A stretch of DNA of 64,000 nt from Cololabis saira. Taxonomy: Eukaryota > Chordata > Actinopteri > Beloniformes > Belonidae. The stretch lies in contig NC_084587.1 in NCBI RefSeq assembly GCF_033807715.1, positions 22,561,017 to 22,625,016 of the forward strand. Direction: 5' to 3'. A program made the translations under genes and the position numbers. The notes under the pieces are model-generated. The model was given only the letters and a program-made list of their open reading frames with translations. It was not told the DNA's origin and did no database searches. This document shows positions 36,242-48,202 of this stretch, in pieces (position 1 is the first letter of the stretch; each line of letters opens with the position of its first letter).

Positions 36242-36414
36242 CTTCATGTGGGACTTGAGATTGTCTTTACGTGCACATCGGAAGGGACACAGTGGACACT
36301 GATGGCTTTTCAAGCCTGTGTGAATGACCATATGTCTCTTCCAGTAGCTCTTGCGTTTGATGACCAGTCCGCACACAGGACACTGGAATGGCTTCCCACC
36401 ATCCTCAGGAGAAC
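36242..36414 (-). CDS. znf827: znf827 exon 3: zinc fingers 1 and 2 (start)
   Basis: Window residues 425-482. The acceptor is CCCTAAAG|G and the donor is ATGAAG|GTTAGA; the exon enters in phase 1 and leaves in phase 0. It encodes finger 1 (CPVCGLVIKRKSYWKRH, then MVIH) followed by TGLKSHQ and finger 2 (CPLCPFRCARKDNLKSHMK). The last zinc-ligand His of finger 2 is supplied by the first codons of exon 4 (VHQHQD), so the finger is split by the intron. KRKSYWKRHMVIHTGLKS is diagnostic for ZNF827 among C2H2 proteins I know. Confidence 0.96.
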
Positions 36415-38672
36415 CTTTAGGGAACCAAATAACATTGTTATATTCATAAATTTATGTGAGTATTTAGCTTTTAAAAAAGGTAAGAAATGTTAACATCCCT
36501 TATTTCATAAGTATCTGTGAGAGACAACACCTGAAAGCAATGGAACAATGAAAGTAGAGACTCTGGCATATTTTATTACCTCGATTATTGTTGTTGGATT
36601 CATATCCGGCATCCATTACTTGTTAATTGGTCTTATTAGAAAGAGGCATGATTGCATTACAAATTCTACAAGGGCCTGTCAGGATGGCTTCATAAGTATT
36701 CCAGTGCCGTTCCTTGAAAAACATCTGGTAATCAGTGTTTGGTGAAATTACTGTGCTCAGCCATTCATTGACCTGAGGTGTAAAACCTCGAGACTGCCTA
36801 TTTGCAACAATAAACCACCATCTGCGGCCCAACCTCTCCCAGCTCAGCAGAGATCATGATGCAAAAATGACTTCCCCTCACTCAAAGTTGAGGCAAATGA
36901 AGCAGAAATAAAACAGGGGGAGGAAACGTGTGCGCGTTTGGTACATTTGTGTTGCTACTTAACATATCTGTTTCCTATGCGGTCACAATCGTTCAACAGA
37001 AAGAAGGAAGCGAGTATCCCATGGATTGCAGATTGCAAAACGTGTACGAGATGCAGTTTTGTTGTTCTAACGGACAAGTAATGACAATGAAAGAAAACAT
37101 GACAGTTAATAATCAAGGTCACATTTTTCAGTCTGGCGACCAAACAACTACCTGCAATTTTTTTTTTTTTTAAACAGCATTGCTCGACCTTGACAGTATC
37201 CTGGGCTACAGCAGACCCCCCTTTTTAGCATGCAGATCACAGAATATTACATCGACTGCCTCATCTGTCTGAAGTCAATTTGATCCAGCCATTTTAGGTT
37301 TGGCGGGGTTGCGACACAATCCCTCAAAAGTGCCCATCAATCTCTGTGAAAGCATTTGGTTCTCCCTAAAGACTACTTAGAGTGTGAAGCTGTCTCTCCC
37401 TGTAAAAGAATGAGATCTTTGTGTTCACCATTGTTTTGGGTTACGTGTCTACATCTGAGTCTGTGCATGCATGTTCTTCTGCTGGGGCCATTTGTGAGTT
37501 TAACAGAGAGAAGAAGAGGGAGAGAGTCTAAGAGGGGAAAAGAGTGTGTGTGCACGCATCTGTATCCAGTCAGTGGAAAGTATGATGTGTTTGGCCTTAA
37601 GTACTGCACTGATCAGTGTAGAGGGCTCTGGTTAGTGGGGGCTGAAGCCAGGAGGAGGCTGCTGAGATGGATATGGACTCCAGGGCTCCCCGCTGTGCTG
37701 TGCACACACTGACGGCCCCCCTTTTGGCAGCACACACATCCGAGCACAAACGAGCTGGTTTAGGGAGGCAGTGAGGTCTCAGTCGGAACCCCCCGTTGAG
37801 CCCGCAGACCATAGCCCAGACTAGAAGGCCAGCCAGGGCTGTTTTCTCTCGGTTATGCTCTCTGCTCGGCTGACAGTTAAGCTGAGGCTACACTACTTGC
37901 TACTTCAGCGTCAGTGAGGTGAGAACAAAACTATTACAAAACCAAAGAAAACATGTCACAGAAGTTCAGATTCGTGCTTCACTCATGGTATTATATTGTC
38001 AAGTAAAAGTAAATAAAGGCCCACAAAACGATAGTACAGATATCTCTGTGTTTTTCATGTTGCCGTTAAATCACAGAACTTGTTCTATTCTACAAATACT
38101 ACAGTTTTTACATTGCACGTCATCAGTGAAAGCTGAATGAAACAGAGTATGATGACATATTTTACCAACAATTCAATTTGTGCAAGATTTTTTTTTGTGG
38201 CTAGAATCACAGGAAGAGGTTTGAAACCTGTCCACAAATTCAGTGCAGTTAAAATGATCTTGCACATCTCCCATTTCTTTAAATAAACATGTTTGATAGG
38301 ATTTAGACTGTAGCGACGTTCTGAGCTTAAATGGCCCAACACTGTTTATAACAAGGCATTATCTGTACTACTTGAGAAAACATTCCTTAACCGGAAAAGT
38401 ATATAAAGACAGACTTCAGCAAAGGTTGGTTTTTATACATGTTGGTGCATCCACTATTTAGAATTTTGTGCAGTCAATTAGAAATGGTAACATTTTTTGC
38501 ATGTATGTTGCAGATTTTTAACCTCTTCTAGCTCCTACAAAATGCTTTAAAAAAGTCCTCCTCATTCATCCATTCAGATAAACACTCAAACAGTGTTTTT
38601 TGTAATGACTATTTATTGTGTCAATGGTAATTTCTATGTATATACTATTATTTCCTGACAGATTCAGGTTAC
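36415..38672 (-). other. intron 2 of znf827 (2.3 kb)
   Basis: Donor GTAACC, acceptor CCCTAAAG. No exon or recognised mobile element was found. Confidence 0.85.
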
Positions 38673-39947
38673 CTGCTTGGTTGTTTGGCTTGCCTCTGCC
38701 TTTTGGAGTAGAGGGCAGCAACAACTCCAGGCTCTGAGTGGGCGTTGAGGGAGTGGGTGCTTTCTGGTTCATGTCCAATAGGGGCTTTGCATCCTCTTGG
38801 AGGACCCCTGCAGGCGCCAAAGGGGAAACGTCCTTCTTCTCTGCCAGCAGGTTTCCTGCTGCCCTGGCTGCCACCTCTTTGAGCAAGGCAGCAGAAGAGG
38901 TCATTGACACGAGAGAAAGAAAGGAACTTGCCGAGCCTTGGTGGTCAGAAGCAGCACTGGCTGTTGACGAGGCTTGGCTCCTCTCGCTGACTTTCTTGGA
39001 AAGTGCAGCGAGCGTAGAGCTAGCTGACTGCGGGCTGAACGGAGAGTTGAAGGCATCGAAACGTACCACATCGTCTCCTCGGCCGCCCCCGCCCAGGGTG
39101 GGCACTGCAGATGAGGCAGAGTTGGAGGTGGAGGAAGATGTTGTTGAAGAGGAAGCCACAGCGTTCTTGTCTTGAAGTACAGCGTTGGCGGCTGCCTTCA
39201 ACTTCTGGATGGCGGAATCTGGGGACAAGCTGGAGCTACAGGGCGTAGAGCAGGTGCCAGGGGGCCACTTATCTGCCACGCCTGCCCAGACAAAGCCACT
39301 GCCATTGCTTGGAGTAACAGAATTAAAAGAGTCAAGGGGCTCTTGCTTAATGTTGGTGATGGAGGGTGCCAAGGAGGCAGGCGAGGCAGAGCCACTGTTA
39401 TTGTTATTGGCCAGTTTTCGGGCAAGAGCACTTAATTGTTGGGCATGGTGGGAAGATGGAGAGAGGGTCAAAGGTGGGGCGAGAGCAATTGGAGGCGACT
39501 CTCCTCCAGCACTTCCCCTTGATGACCGACCCAGAACCTCCCCAGTGTCAAGTTTAAGCGACCCAGCCTCTAGGAGGCGCCGCAAGTTGCTGCTTAGGGG
39601 TTTTCCCAGGGCTCGAGATGCCGCCTCACCATACAGTGATGATACCACAGAGGAGAGAGTGTCCTGGGCCGAGAATGCACCTCCATCCAGGCCAAGAAGT
39701 TCCAAAGAGGCACGATGGACGGATGTGGGGCAACCCAGTGAGCTCTCTGCTCCACAGGTATCGATGTCCCCAGACCCGATGCTGATTCCAGGTTGCTCGT
39801 CTGGAGATGAGCCCCTATGCAGGAGGACCTCATCCTGGGTGTCTCCAAAAGATGAAGACTCTGAGCGTGTGTCTGAGGCATTCCCAAACCAGCCCTCCTC
39901 TTCCACAGCGCCACCATTGGGCCCCCCATCATCATTGCCGTCCACAT
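38673..39947 (-). CDS. znf827: znf827 exon 2: long N-terminal regulatory exon
   Basis: Encodes window residues 1-424. The acceptor is a TTTTTTCTTACAG tract ending at 39948 and the donor is GCAG|GTAACC. The exon opens with two bases that complete a codon of exon 1 and then reads VDGNDDGG. It has no C2H2 finger. Recognisable ZNF827 blocks are EEEGWFGNASDT near the start, PLSSNLRRLLEAGSLKLD around residue 120, SPSSHHAQQLSALARKLA, a SUMO-type IKQEP site, LSPDSAIQKLKAAANAVLQDK, FSPQSASSTLAALSKKVSER and SSAALLKEVAARAAGNLLAEK. The spacers are rich in Ser, Gly, Asn and Thr. There is no in-frame Met in the first part of the exon, so translation must start in an upstream exon. Its exact function is not visible; in the family this region precedes the fingers and supports co-regulator binding. 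Confidence 0.95.
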
Positions 39948-40399
39948 CTGTAAGAAAAAAGAAAAAAATGAATAAATAAATACAAAAACTTTAGTCAATG
40001 GAACCAGCCAAAGTGCTTTGCGAGGATTGTGGCAGACACTGTGACTGTGTTTCCCCTGTGAACAGTTACATTTGGAAACCATTTTCAACGCTAAAACTTA
40101 GAATAACTTGTTTATGCATATATGTTAAGAGCAAATATCAATGTGCTTGGAAGTGTAAGCTTTGTCATCAATAACATAAGCCTTAAGGAACACGAGTAAA
40201 ATGGTCTTTTAAAGTAAAAATAAATAAATAAAACACTTCAATGCTCAGTTAAGAGACCTCTACAAATGACTTCTGGTGAAAATGCAACTTCTTTCTAATA
40301 TAAAGGCAGCTTTCCACAAAGCACATCCAAGATTTTTGGTGCAATTTAGTTTTTCTGTGCTTTTTTAACAACATTTTTCCCACCCTTGGTCTGGAAGAG

Positions 40400-40570
40400 C
40401 CTAGTAAAAGGGTTACCATGACAACGGGTCCTTCTGGGAGGCTAGACAGCAAAGATTAGGGTAATGGAGGTTACAAAACTAGATTAATATTCATGAGCCT
40501 GCAGATACCACCAGGGAGCCAATAAGGATAGGGTTAAGGTCACCAAGGGTCATTAATATACACTCTATGT
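40400..40570. promoter_or_regulatory. candidate conserved non-coding element with an RFX X-box
   Basis: Complex, non-repetitive sequence with GTTACCATGACAAC at 40412-40425 (an RFX-type inverted half-site pair), followed by TTAATATTCATGAGCCTGCA and CCACCAGGGAGCC. Enhancer function is inferred. Confidence 0.35.
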
Positions 40571-40955
40571 ATCAATATTCATAAGAAAAACATTACACTT
40601 TGCCAGACAAGGGCGAACAAAAAAAAAAGGGAAAAAAAGTGAATATTCCAGATACATATTAACAAACCTTCATAAGAACATGTCAAAAGCACCAAGCCTG
40701 GGTGAAACAATATGTCAAAACTGACAGTTTCTCTTTCAGTTACTGTCCACAACCTTCCAAACATCTGATATGAAGAAACGGGGAGAGATTGAGGAATTAA
40801 TTGGGTACAAAACCATAAAGTTATGAAGGAATTATTTAAAATGTGTTAAAACAGAGGAAAATCATATATTTGGACACATCAAAGCTGTCCTCACCCTTGT
40901 GGCCCTTACAGAGGCCTGATGGGTTTGCTCTCTTTTCACAGGCAAAGCCAAAGGG

Positions 40956-40968
40956 GTTGCCAGGCAAC
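40956..40968. promoter_or_regulatory. RFX X-box-like palindrome
   Basis: GTTGCCAGGCAAC, two perfect GTTGCC/GGCAAC half-sites with one spacer base. RFX factors bind such sites; binding here is not shown. Confidence 0.5.
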
Positions 40969-43189
40969 CTGTTGGGATTAATAGAGTTGGCTGACATCTG
41001 GCCAGCATAGCTCACTACAGTCCACAAGGGTGACCAAAATCACAACCCACCGTGGCCGCTACACTTTCCTGCTGCAACAGATATCAAACAGGCCTTACAC
41101 ACACGAACAAGTCTCCTCATCTCCTATTCTTCCACACTTCCCTCTCACATTTTACAGAAATAAAATCAGCAAAATAACAGAAAGAAAAGTTAGAATAAAG
41201 AACACAAAAGAATGCATAACAATTTTAGCTTTTGTTTTTCTGTGGACAAATCCACTATGACACTCTTGTTGGACAATGCAAAATGGCACAGGCTTCCTTT
41301 GATATGATCAATACTAAGGTTAAAGAAAATACCATAATGCACTCATTGTGAACCCCTTTCCCCATGTTCTTTCAAGACATTTTACCACCTGAGTAGGGTT
41401 AACAGGAACAAAGAGAAGGAGAAATAGCCAGTGAGTCGTGCAAGGCAGGCCTTGACCCACTTCCATGTGACATGTGAAAAGCAGCAAGAGCCACTAATGG
41501 CTATAATGTGGTTAGAGGGAAATTGCTGAATTGCTGACCCAAGGTTTTAGCTTTGAGGTTGAACCCTCTTGCATCCTAGGTTAAACCTCAGGGTAAGGCA
41601 CAGCTAAGCACGACGCTATGCCTCTAGGCTTCTGACTCATTTCTACAGTGCGACAATGAACTCCACTACAATAGTTTGAGTGTAACGAGTGGAACATCTC
41701 AGAGGACAGAATGACATTACCCAAGGGTATGGTGCCCAGCCCACCCTCTTAGGTAGCTTAATCCGAACTCATGATTGCTGCTTTAACTGCAAAAAAAACA
41801 GTCAACAATTTTATTCAATTTTATGTTATTTATGTGGTTATGTCCACTGGGCACTTCATTTCCACAGACACACTCAACTGCTTTGCCTGTGGAATGGTGG
41901 CTGGCTAAGACTCAGGGATACTGAACCACCACCACCCCCCAGCCCCCCCAGTGAAGATATGGAGAAACAGGCTGAGGCGGCTGGCATCTGCCACTGAAAG
42001 GGGACCATTTAGCGGTGTAATGGCGGGGATGACTTGCATGTTGAGACAAACAGCTGCAGGGTGCTCAGCAGTCTGGATCTGTTATCACTCACACAGCAAT
42101 GATTCATTGGTGCAGCAGTGGAGGATTTCCTTTCTGGGCCACAGAGATGTACAGTACCATCATGTTATGGACAAAGTGAGACATCTAAGAAGTGACTGTC
42201 CAGGCTGAGTCTACATAAACGAAAGACCAAAAAAGACTTGAGACTGCCAAGAAATTAGCACAAAGCACACATGATATATGTATATGCAGTTACTCTGTAA
42301 GCAGTTGGAGTTTTTCAGATCGTGTAGTTTTTTTCCTCCACCGTTTCACCACGCAGTGCAAGAATCCTAGTTTGTGAACTTTCCAAGGTTAACTGACCAT
42401 TATTATTCTAGGTCAGAGGGGCTGCATGTACGTGTGTCAGTGCACCCACAAACATTAAAGTTCAGGAGAGCAGTCAGTCAGATTTCAACTTATCGTACCA
42501 CACAGAGTGACTGCCAGTAAAGGGAAGAGTGTGAATTAGTAAAGAGAGAGAAGAGCAAAGGCTGGAGTAAAGGTAAACCAAGAGGTCACCCATGATATAA
42601 CTTGTGTGAGGCTGCTGGCTATCTTATTCAAAGCTACAGTACTCTCTTGCTTAGCCGTGCTTGAAAAATGTCATCACTGACCTAGGGCCTGAACAGGGTA
42701 GGAGACAAGAAGTCGAAGGAAGGAAGGGACGGATCGAGGGATGGTTAAAGGAGGGGGGCTGATTTGGCTGGGCAGGCAAGAAGAAGAGGCCATTAGCCGA
42801 TTAAGGTTGGAAGGGGGTGCATCAATACTGCGCCGATGTCAAAAGGAGAGACATGCCCATGAGCTAATATAAGAATGAGAGAGAGAGAGACCTAGAGATA
42901 GACGGAGAGAGAGAGATAGAGCAGGTCAGGGAGTCACTAAAATCTCAAAGACTGCTGACCGCAAAGCCCTACAAAGTGAGGAAACATAAAAGACTTACAC
43001 AACACACTTGGTTTAGAACCATCACATTTACATCGCCGAAATAATTCACTTCCCTTCCCTGCTAAGGCTGCTGCTGGTTGTATGTGTGCATGTGTATGTC
43101 TTTATGGATGGGTTAAGGGGGTTGAACAGAGGGTAAGGACATAGGAAGGAAAGCAGCGAATATGAAGGTAGTGAAGAAGGAGCTGTTGT

Positions 43190-43480
43190 GGTAATTAAGT
43201 GTTCGGCTGAGCCCTAGCAGGGCTTGCCACGGCCGCGGGCTATGCTAATGAGCACGCCCAGCAGTCAGGGCTGCCTTATTAAATGTTCACTGGACAATAT
43301 GGTGGGAGAGATGCGCCACTGGCAGGCTCAAGTCTCAGCAAATGACCAGTCTTCCAAAGGAGGGAGGTAATTCTACTAATTGGGACACACTGGATCAGGA
43401 TCACCTCCCTTTCCTTTTTGCATAATCTGTCAATTGCTTGATCTCTCTTACACTCAGAGCCCCCCTCCTACACTGCTTTC
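43190..43480. promoter_or_regulatory. candidate conserved non-coding element
   Basis: GC-balanced, non-repetitive block with GGGCTATGCTAATGAGCACG (POU/octamer-like ATGCTAAT) and TTCTACTAATTGGGACACAC (homeodomain core) in an AT-rich intron. Conservation is inferred, not measured. Confidence 0.3.
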
Positions 43481-46274
43481 TCCCTCTCCATAACCAGAAA
43501 ATGCAAATGTGAAAAATATGTTTAAGACAAAATAAATTATCTGCAATTAGACTATTAAATGTTGCTGTTGCTTTGCAGGAGTAACCTGATTAATAACTCT
43601 TTTTCCTTGCTGGAAGTTGAGAAAAACATGATCGCTAACATGGGAATGGGCAGGACAAGTGATCACTAAGATAAAGTGTCATACTTTTGATGACCACTCT
43701 TATATTGAAAAGTAATGATAATCCGTTTATTAACCCCTTTTAAAATAAGTTCCCCTTATATTGACTACTAATGGTAGTTGGTGTTTTCCCCAGCTTTTAC
43801 TTTCCTGAGTTGAATATTTGACAAATTTTTACTCAGTACAAGAGTAGCTTAAACTATTACATATGCCTCTGGCTATTAATTTTGTTGACACAATATCTTG
43901 ACTCTCTGCAAAAAAAATCCTACAGTATTGATCAGGGTTCATGTCAGACACTCATATATTTAGTTGTAACATTTTGAAACTCCCAATCTCCTCCCACCAT
44001 CCCCCATCCCCTTCCTCCAACTATCTGCAATGCCGTCCAAGTGTTGTCTGTGACAAAGACACACAGAGATCATCTTTTCTCTGGATTCGGAGGTGAGGCG
44101 ATCCTCTCCGTGAGGATCAGGGTTCATGCAGCAGGGCTATATATACTAGTGCTTGAGTCATATTGAAATGTAGAGCAAATTACCATGTGTGTATTTTCAG
44201 CCTTGGCCTCCATGGTTTGTGGGTACTTTGGGCGGCATGCCAGAGGTGAAACAGGAAGGAGAAGTGTTCTTGGAAGAGAATGAGACGACTGAGAGCCCGG
44301 GACCTCTGAAATTCTTCAATGTAGATGAAGTGCACTTTACCCCCTAGTTTATTTTTCCCTGCCATTTTTAGCATCTCGTGTTAAAAAAATACTTGCTCAT
44401 AACATCAAAAGTGTCATCAAATCAATGGGCCTAAACTGCTTAAGGGAGAGAGGTGATACATTTCCTGCATCTGTGCCGCGGAAAAACGGCAACATTACCA
44501 AGTTAAATCTCAAATAATCAGTCACTTTTAAATCCCCCACACAAAAAAATGTGATATTAAATTTTAATATTTTTCGAAGAACGTTTTTCCCAAAGCATCT
44601 CATGCTGCATATGTTTTAATAAAATGAAGTATACTATGCATCAATATGACACTATAGGACATCGTGGGTGATGCTGTCAAACACTGTGCTTTAAAAAGGG
44701 ACTGTAATTAGCAAATCTGTTTCCAAAACAAAAATAATGCATTATTTCGAAGTGCCCACTGCCAAGTAGCACAGGGTGAATATCGTTGAACTGTAGTGAG
44801 CTGTGGAGTTGACGTGCCCCTCGCAGTTCAAGCCAATTTAGTTGAGTAAACAGTCACCCAAAAATAGACATACACATAAATTAACTTAAGTGACATCCTC
44901 TTTTGATTAACACAAAAAGCTTTTCAGTAAATAATCAGGACTGCTATTCCAGCAATAATCTACATGCCAGGCCTAACGATTGATACTAATCGGTGAGTGC
45001 CAATTAGTAGCCAAAGCCTGCTGTCCATCACTGTCCCGAAAACAGCAACAGAATATCTGAAATATGTACTGCATGGGAGTGCCCAATTCAATCTTTGTGT
45101 ACCAATCCCCATTTCAACGGACAGTTGCTTTCTAATCACTGTATTATATTATTGATAGCGCTCAAGGTTATGTTTGTGCATGTAACACTTCTTTTCCTTA
45201 AAAGTGTTACAAAAAAGGGAGTTTTTGCAAGAACCTCCCTCATTCAAAATGAGGGATAAGATTATCTTGCTGCTTTAAAGTTGCATGTTGGCACGAAGTT
45301 CATGACCTCATTCACAATGTTTTGTGAAATAAAAAATATAGAATTTCGCGAAGAGAGACCAACAACTGAAATTATTTTCCTCTTCGATTCAAGGAACTAG
45401 TCTGGATGACTTTTTCAGGGGACAATACCAATCATTGTGACAGAAACTGCCTCTGGACGCCACTAGATAAGCATGAAACCAATCAGAGAAACAAAGCATG
45501 TGATGTATGCAAAGCAATGATCAGATGAGTATCAACAAATGACAAAATGTAGTAAAAGGAAGGTGAATGACAGTTTTGCAGTAAAACGCTTTTGATTCAA
45601 GGTGTTATTAGGAATTCTGTAGCCATCTTGGTTGTTTTGACTTGTGGATCCTTGATACTCCTGTCCTGAGTAATTGAAAGTTGTAGTGAATGTAACGACT
45701 CCTGCCAAGAAATGAATTCGTCCAATTTTTAACAATCAACTCTTCGCCCCATAAACTGCATTAAAAGTCATAAACGACAGCCCAACATGATGGACATATT
45801 TTAAAAGAGAAACTGCAAAAGAAAAAAAAAACATCTCTCCCATCATTCTGAAGATGAAGAACCCCTTTATTTTGTATTCTTGGCCTTGGTACGAGAAATG
45901 ATTTTGTTGGTTTGACGACTGAGGTGTTGTGGTGAAACATGTATGTTTAGCCTCCAGCAGAGAGTCATAATGAGGCAGAATTCTGTCATCCTGTATTACA
46001 GTCGGCCATAGCCATGGTGAAACAACCAAATTAATATTGGAGCACTCCGTTCATGGAGTCTCAAAACTCTTGCAACACATTGCCTGCTATTAAAATCGCA
46101 CTAGTTAGATGTTAAGTGACAGGAAACATTTGCTGTGGTGCATTTCTGGAAACTGCACCTGAAGGACTGCAGCACAGACCTGATTGAGCTGCATCCCCCT
46201 ATTATGTGTCCCTCCCAAATTTTCTGACATACCCAAAATACGCAAACATAGAGCGACCAATTCATGTATGCTAA

Positions 46275-46852
46275 TGGCCCTTTTGCACTAGTCCCACCTC
46301 AGCTCGGTTCTACCCGCCACGGCCCCGTCTTGCGCTTTTGCACTAGGGGCTGAGGCGAGTAGAGCCGCTCCAAGCCGATACTTTTTCTGTAACCATTCTG
46401 GCGAGGTTCTAATCGGGCTGAGCCAGGACTATTTCTGACGTCACCACCCTCCGCGCCACTGATTGGTCGGGGGGCGGGGCCGTCAGACGTTTGAATCAGG
46501 AAGCGGGAGTCAGCGCGAGAGCGACCCGCGGCTCGCGGCGATTTTATTATAAAGCGCAAAACATCAATTCGGTGATCCAACTCTGAGGTGCAGATGTTCA
46601 TAAACCTGGTGGCTGACGAGAGAATTAAAAAAGGGATGTAGCCGGGCTGTTTTACTCTCAGCCGCTCGCGGCTCCAGCTGATTTCTCATCAGCGCCGACA
46701 TGAACAAAGCGGTTGCGCAATCGAGTACGTCACAGCAGCTTCACCCCAACCCCCCCACTTCTCACCTGGCTGTGGAAAAACAAACGGGGACAAAACGGGT
46801 AGAGGCGAGACGAGCTGAGTCGGGCCGAGGTGGGACTAGTGCAAAAGGGCCA
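46275..46852. mobile_element. PIF/Harbinger-type MITE with TAA target duplication
   Basis: 578 bp. The left end is TGGCCCTTTTGCACTAGTCC and the right end is its near-perfect inverse (GGACTAGTGCAAAAGGGCCA). Both are flanked by TAA (46272-46274 and 46853-46855), the 3-bp duplication typical of PIF/Harbinger elements. The interior is GC-rich, with no convincing transposase, and has a further partial copy of the terminal motif (CTTTTGCACTAGGGGCTGAG) near 46336. Confidence 0.85.
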
Positions 46853-47330
46853 TAAGAGAATGCTAATATGAAATCCATGTGCACCCATACATGTTTAAAC
46901 TGATGTTGCTGGCCTTGTATATCTGGGCGGTAGACGTAACCACTTTTCTTAACTGTAACATATATCTCAAGTCACATGTAAATGATTTTTCTTCATAAAA
47001 GTGATCATTTTGAATTTTGTAGTCTACACAAAACTTTGGTTTGTGATCATTTATTGTCATATTTTGCAGAATTTGTGAAACAATAAAAGTTTTATGTAAT
47101 TCCAGCCTTACTGTAATATAGCAGAGGAACACAATTCAATAGTAAGTGGTTAAAAAGTATAGGTAGTTAATTTTTTTAAGCGGCTATCTGGGCATTATTG
47201 AATTCTATGAACTTTACAATAAGGAAACACTAAACAGGAAGCACAGGGTGTGTACCGTAATACCTGCCTCAAAAGTTAAATAATTTATAGGACAACTTGC
47301 ATGGGGAACCGTGTGAACTGCTCTTACTTC

Positions 47331-47451
47331 TTGTTCTTTGAATCACCACATCTGGGTCAAAAAACTCCAGATATCTCCAACAATAATAGAGTTGTAGCAT
47401 AAGCTCTCATCACAAAACTTACTTGCAATAAAATGTTGCTGTATTATTGAT

Positions 47452-47497
<46 letters not shown>

Positions 47498-47617
47498 ATT
47501 ATAATAATATATATTATTATTGCAAGTAAGTTTTGTGATGAGAGCTTATGCTACAGCTCTATTATTGTTGGAGATATCTGGAGTTTTCTGACCCAGATGT
47601 GTTGATTCAAAGAACAA
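47331..47617. mobile_element. long hairpin element with about 100-bp arms around an (AT)n core
   Basis: 47331-47430 and 47518-47617 are reverse complements with only a few mismatches. The centre holds (AT)n at 47454-47492 and a TATTATT tract. The arrangement is that of a foldback MITE or an inverted duplication extended by AT slippage. It ends 17 bp before the Tc1 terminus. Confidence 0.85.
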
Positions 47618-47634
47618 CAATATATATATACATA

Positions 47635-48106
47635 CAGTGCCTTGCAAAAGTATTTGGTCCCCTTGAACTTTGTGACCTTTTGCCACATTTCAGGCTTCAA
47701 ACATAAATATATAAAACTGCAATTTTTTGTGAAGAATCAACAACAAGTGGGACACAATCATGAAGTGGAACGAAATGTATTGGATATTTCCAACTTTAAC
47801 AAATAAAAAACTGAAAAATTGGGCGTGCAAAATTATTCAGCCCCCTTAAGTTAATACTTTGTAGCGCCACCTTTTGCTGCGATTACAGCTGTAAGTCGCT
47901 TGGGGTTTGTCTCTATCAGTTTTGCACATCGAAAGACTGAAATGTTTGCCCATTCCTCCTTGCAAAACAGCTCGAGCTCAGTGAGGTTGGATGGAGAGCG
48001 TTTGTGAACAGCAGTTTTCAGTTCTTTCCACAAATTCTCGATTGGATTCAGGTCTGGACTTTGACTTGGCCATTCCAACACCTGGATATGTTTTTTTGTG
48101 TACTAG

Positions 48107-48107
<1 letters not shown>
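47635..48107 (-). mobile_element. truncated Tc1/mariner transposon
   Basis: Begins after a TA (47633-47634) with CAGTGCCTTGCAAAAGTATT, a terminus known from fish Tc1-like elements. It includes the 3' end of a transposase gene on the minus strand and breaks off at a (CA)n run, so the other terminus and most of the transposase are lost. Confidence 0.9.
47851..48081 (-). pseudogene. C-terminal fragment of Tc1-like transposase
   Basis: 76 codons with [17 protein letters not shown], the segment around the last catalytic acidic residue (DDE) of Tc1 transposases, and a C-terminus [20 protein letters not shown]. The DNA-binding domain and the first two catalytic Asp residues are missing, so it cannot be active. 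Confidence 0.92.

Positions 48108-48200
<93 letters not shown>
48108..48200. repeat. (CA)n microsatellite, about 93 bp
   Basis: An uninterrupted run that replaces the rest of the Tc1 element. Confidence 0.98.

Positions 48201-48202
<2 letters not shown>

Larger units (their letters stand above)
1..39947 (-). other. znf827: znf827 gene span within window (13 coding exons, both ends incomplete)
   Basis: A multi-exon C2H2 zinc-finger gene read on the minus strand. The assignment rests on protein identity with vertebrate ZNF827 as I know it: an N-terminal exon with SSNLRRLLEAGSLKLD and SSAALLKEVAARAAG blocks, clustered fingers, repeated LFSQDIS-type motifs, and C-terminal fingers with YLSKTANKLIEHVRVHTGE. 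All 13 exons have acceptor AG and donor GT (one donor is GC), and phases agree at every junction, giving about 1,441 complete codons without a stop. Mammalian ZNF827 is a nuclear DNA-associated protein that recruits the NuRD complex, notably to telomeres maintained by the ALT pathway, through an N-terminal RRK motif. That motif should be in the missing exon 1. The protein looks longer than the mammalian one as I remember it (about 1,080 residues), mainly through low-complexity linkers. Exon numbers used here assume one coding exon upstream. Confidence 0.95.

Noticed and set aside
38738..39979. Long plus-strand frames (145 and 264 codons) opposite exon 2
   Set aside because: Antisense shadows. 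The minus-strand frame matches ZNF827 and has splice sites at both ends; the plus frames are low-complexity and end in poly-Lys from an A-rich tract.
39594..40088. 164-codon minus-strand frame starting upstream of exon 2
   Set aside because: It is a different frame across the exon 2 acceptor, with no family similarity; the ATGTGG at the exon start is out of frame with the conserved protein.
47331..47617. microRNA or functional RNA hairpin
   Set aside because: Arms of 100 bp around an AT microsatellite next to a transposon end are better explained as a foldback repeat.
7368..48200. CRISPR-like arrays among the repeats
   Set aside because: All direct repeats are microsatellites or one two-copy duplication; no regularly spaced repeats with unique spacers, and the genome is eukaryotic.
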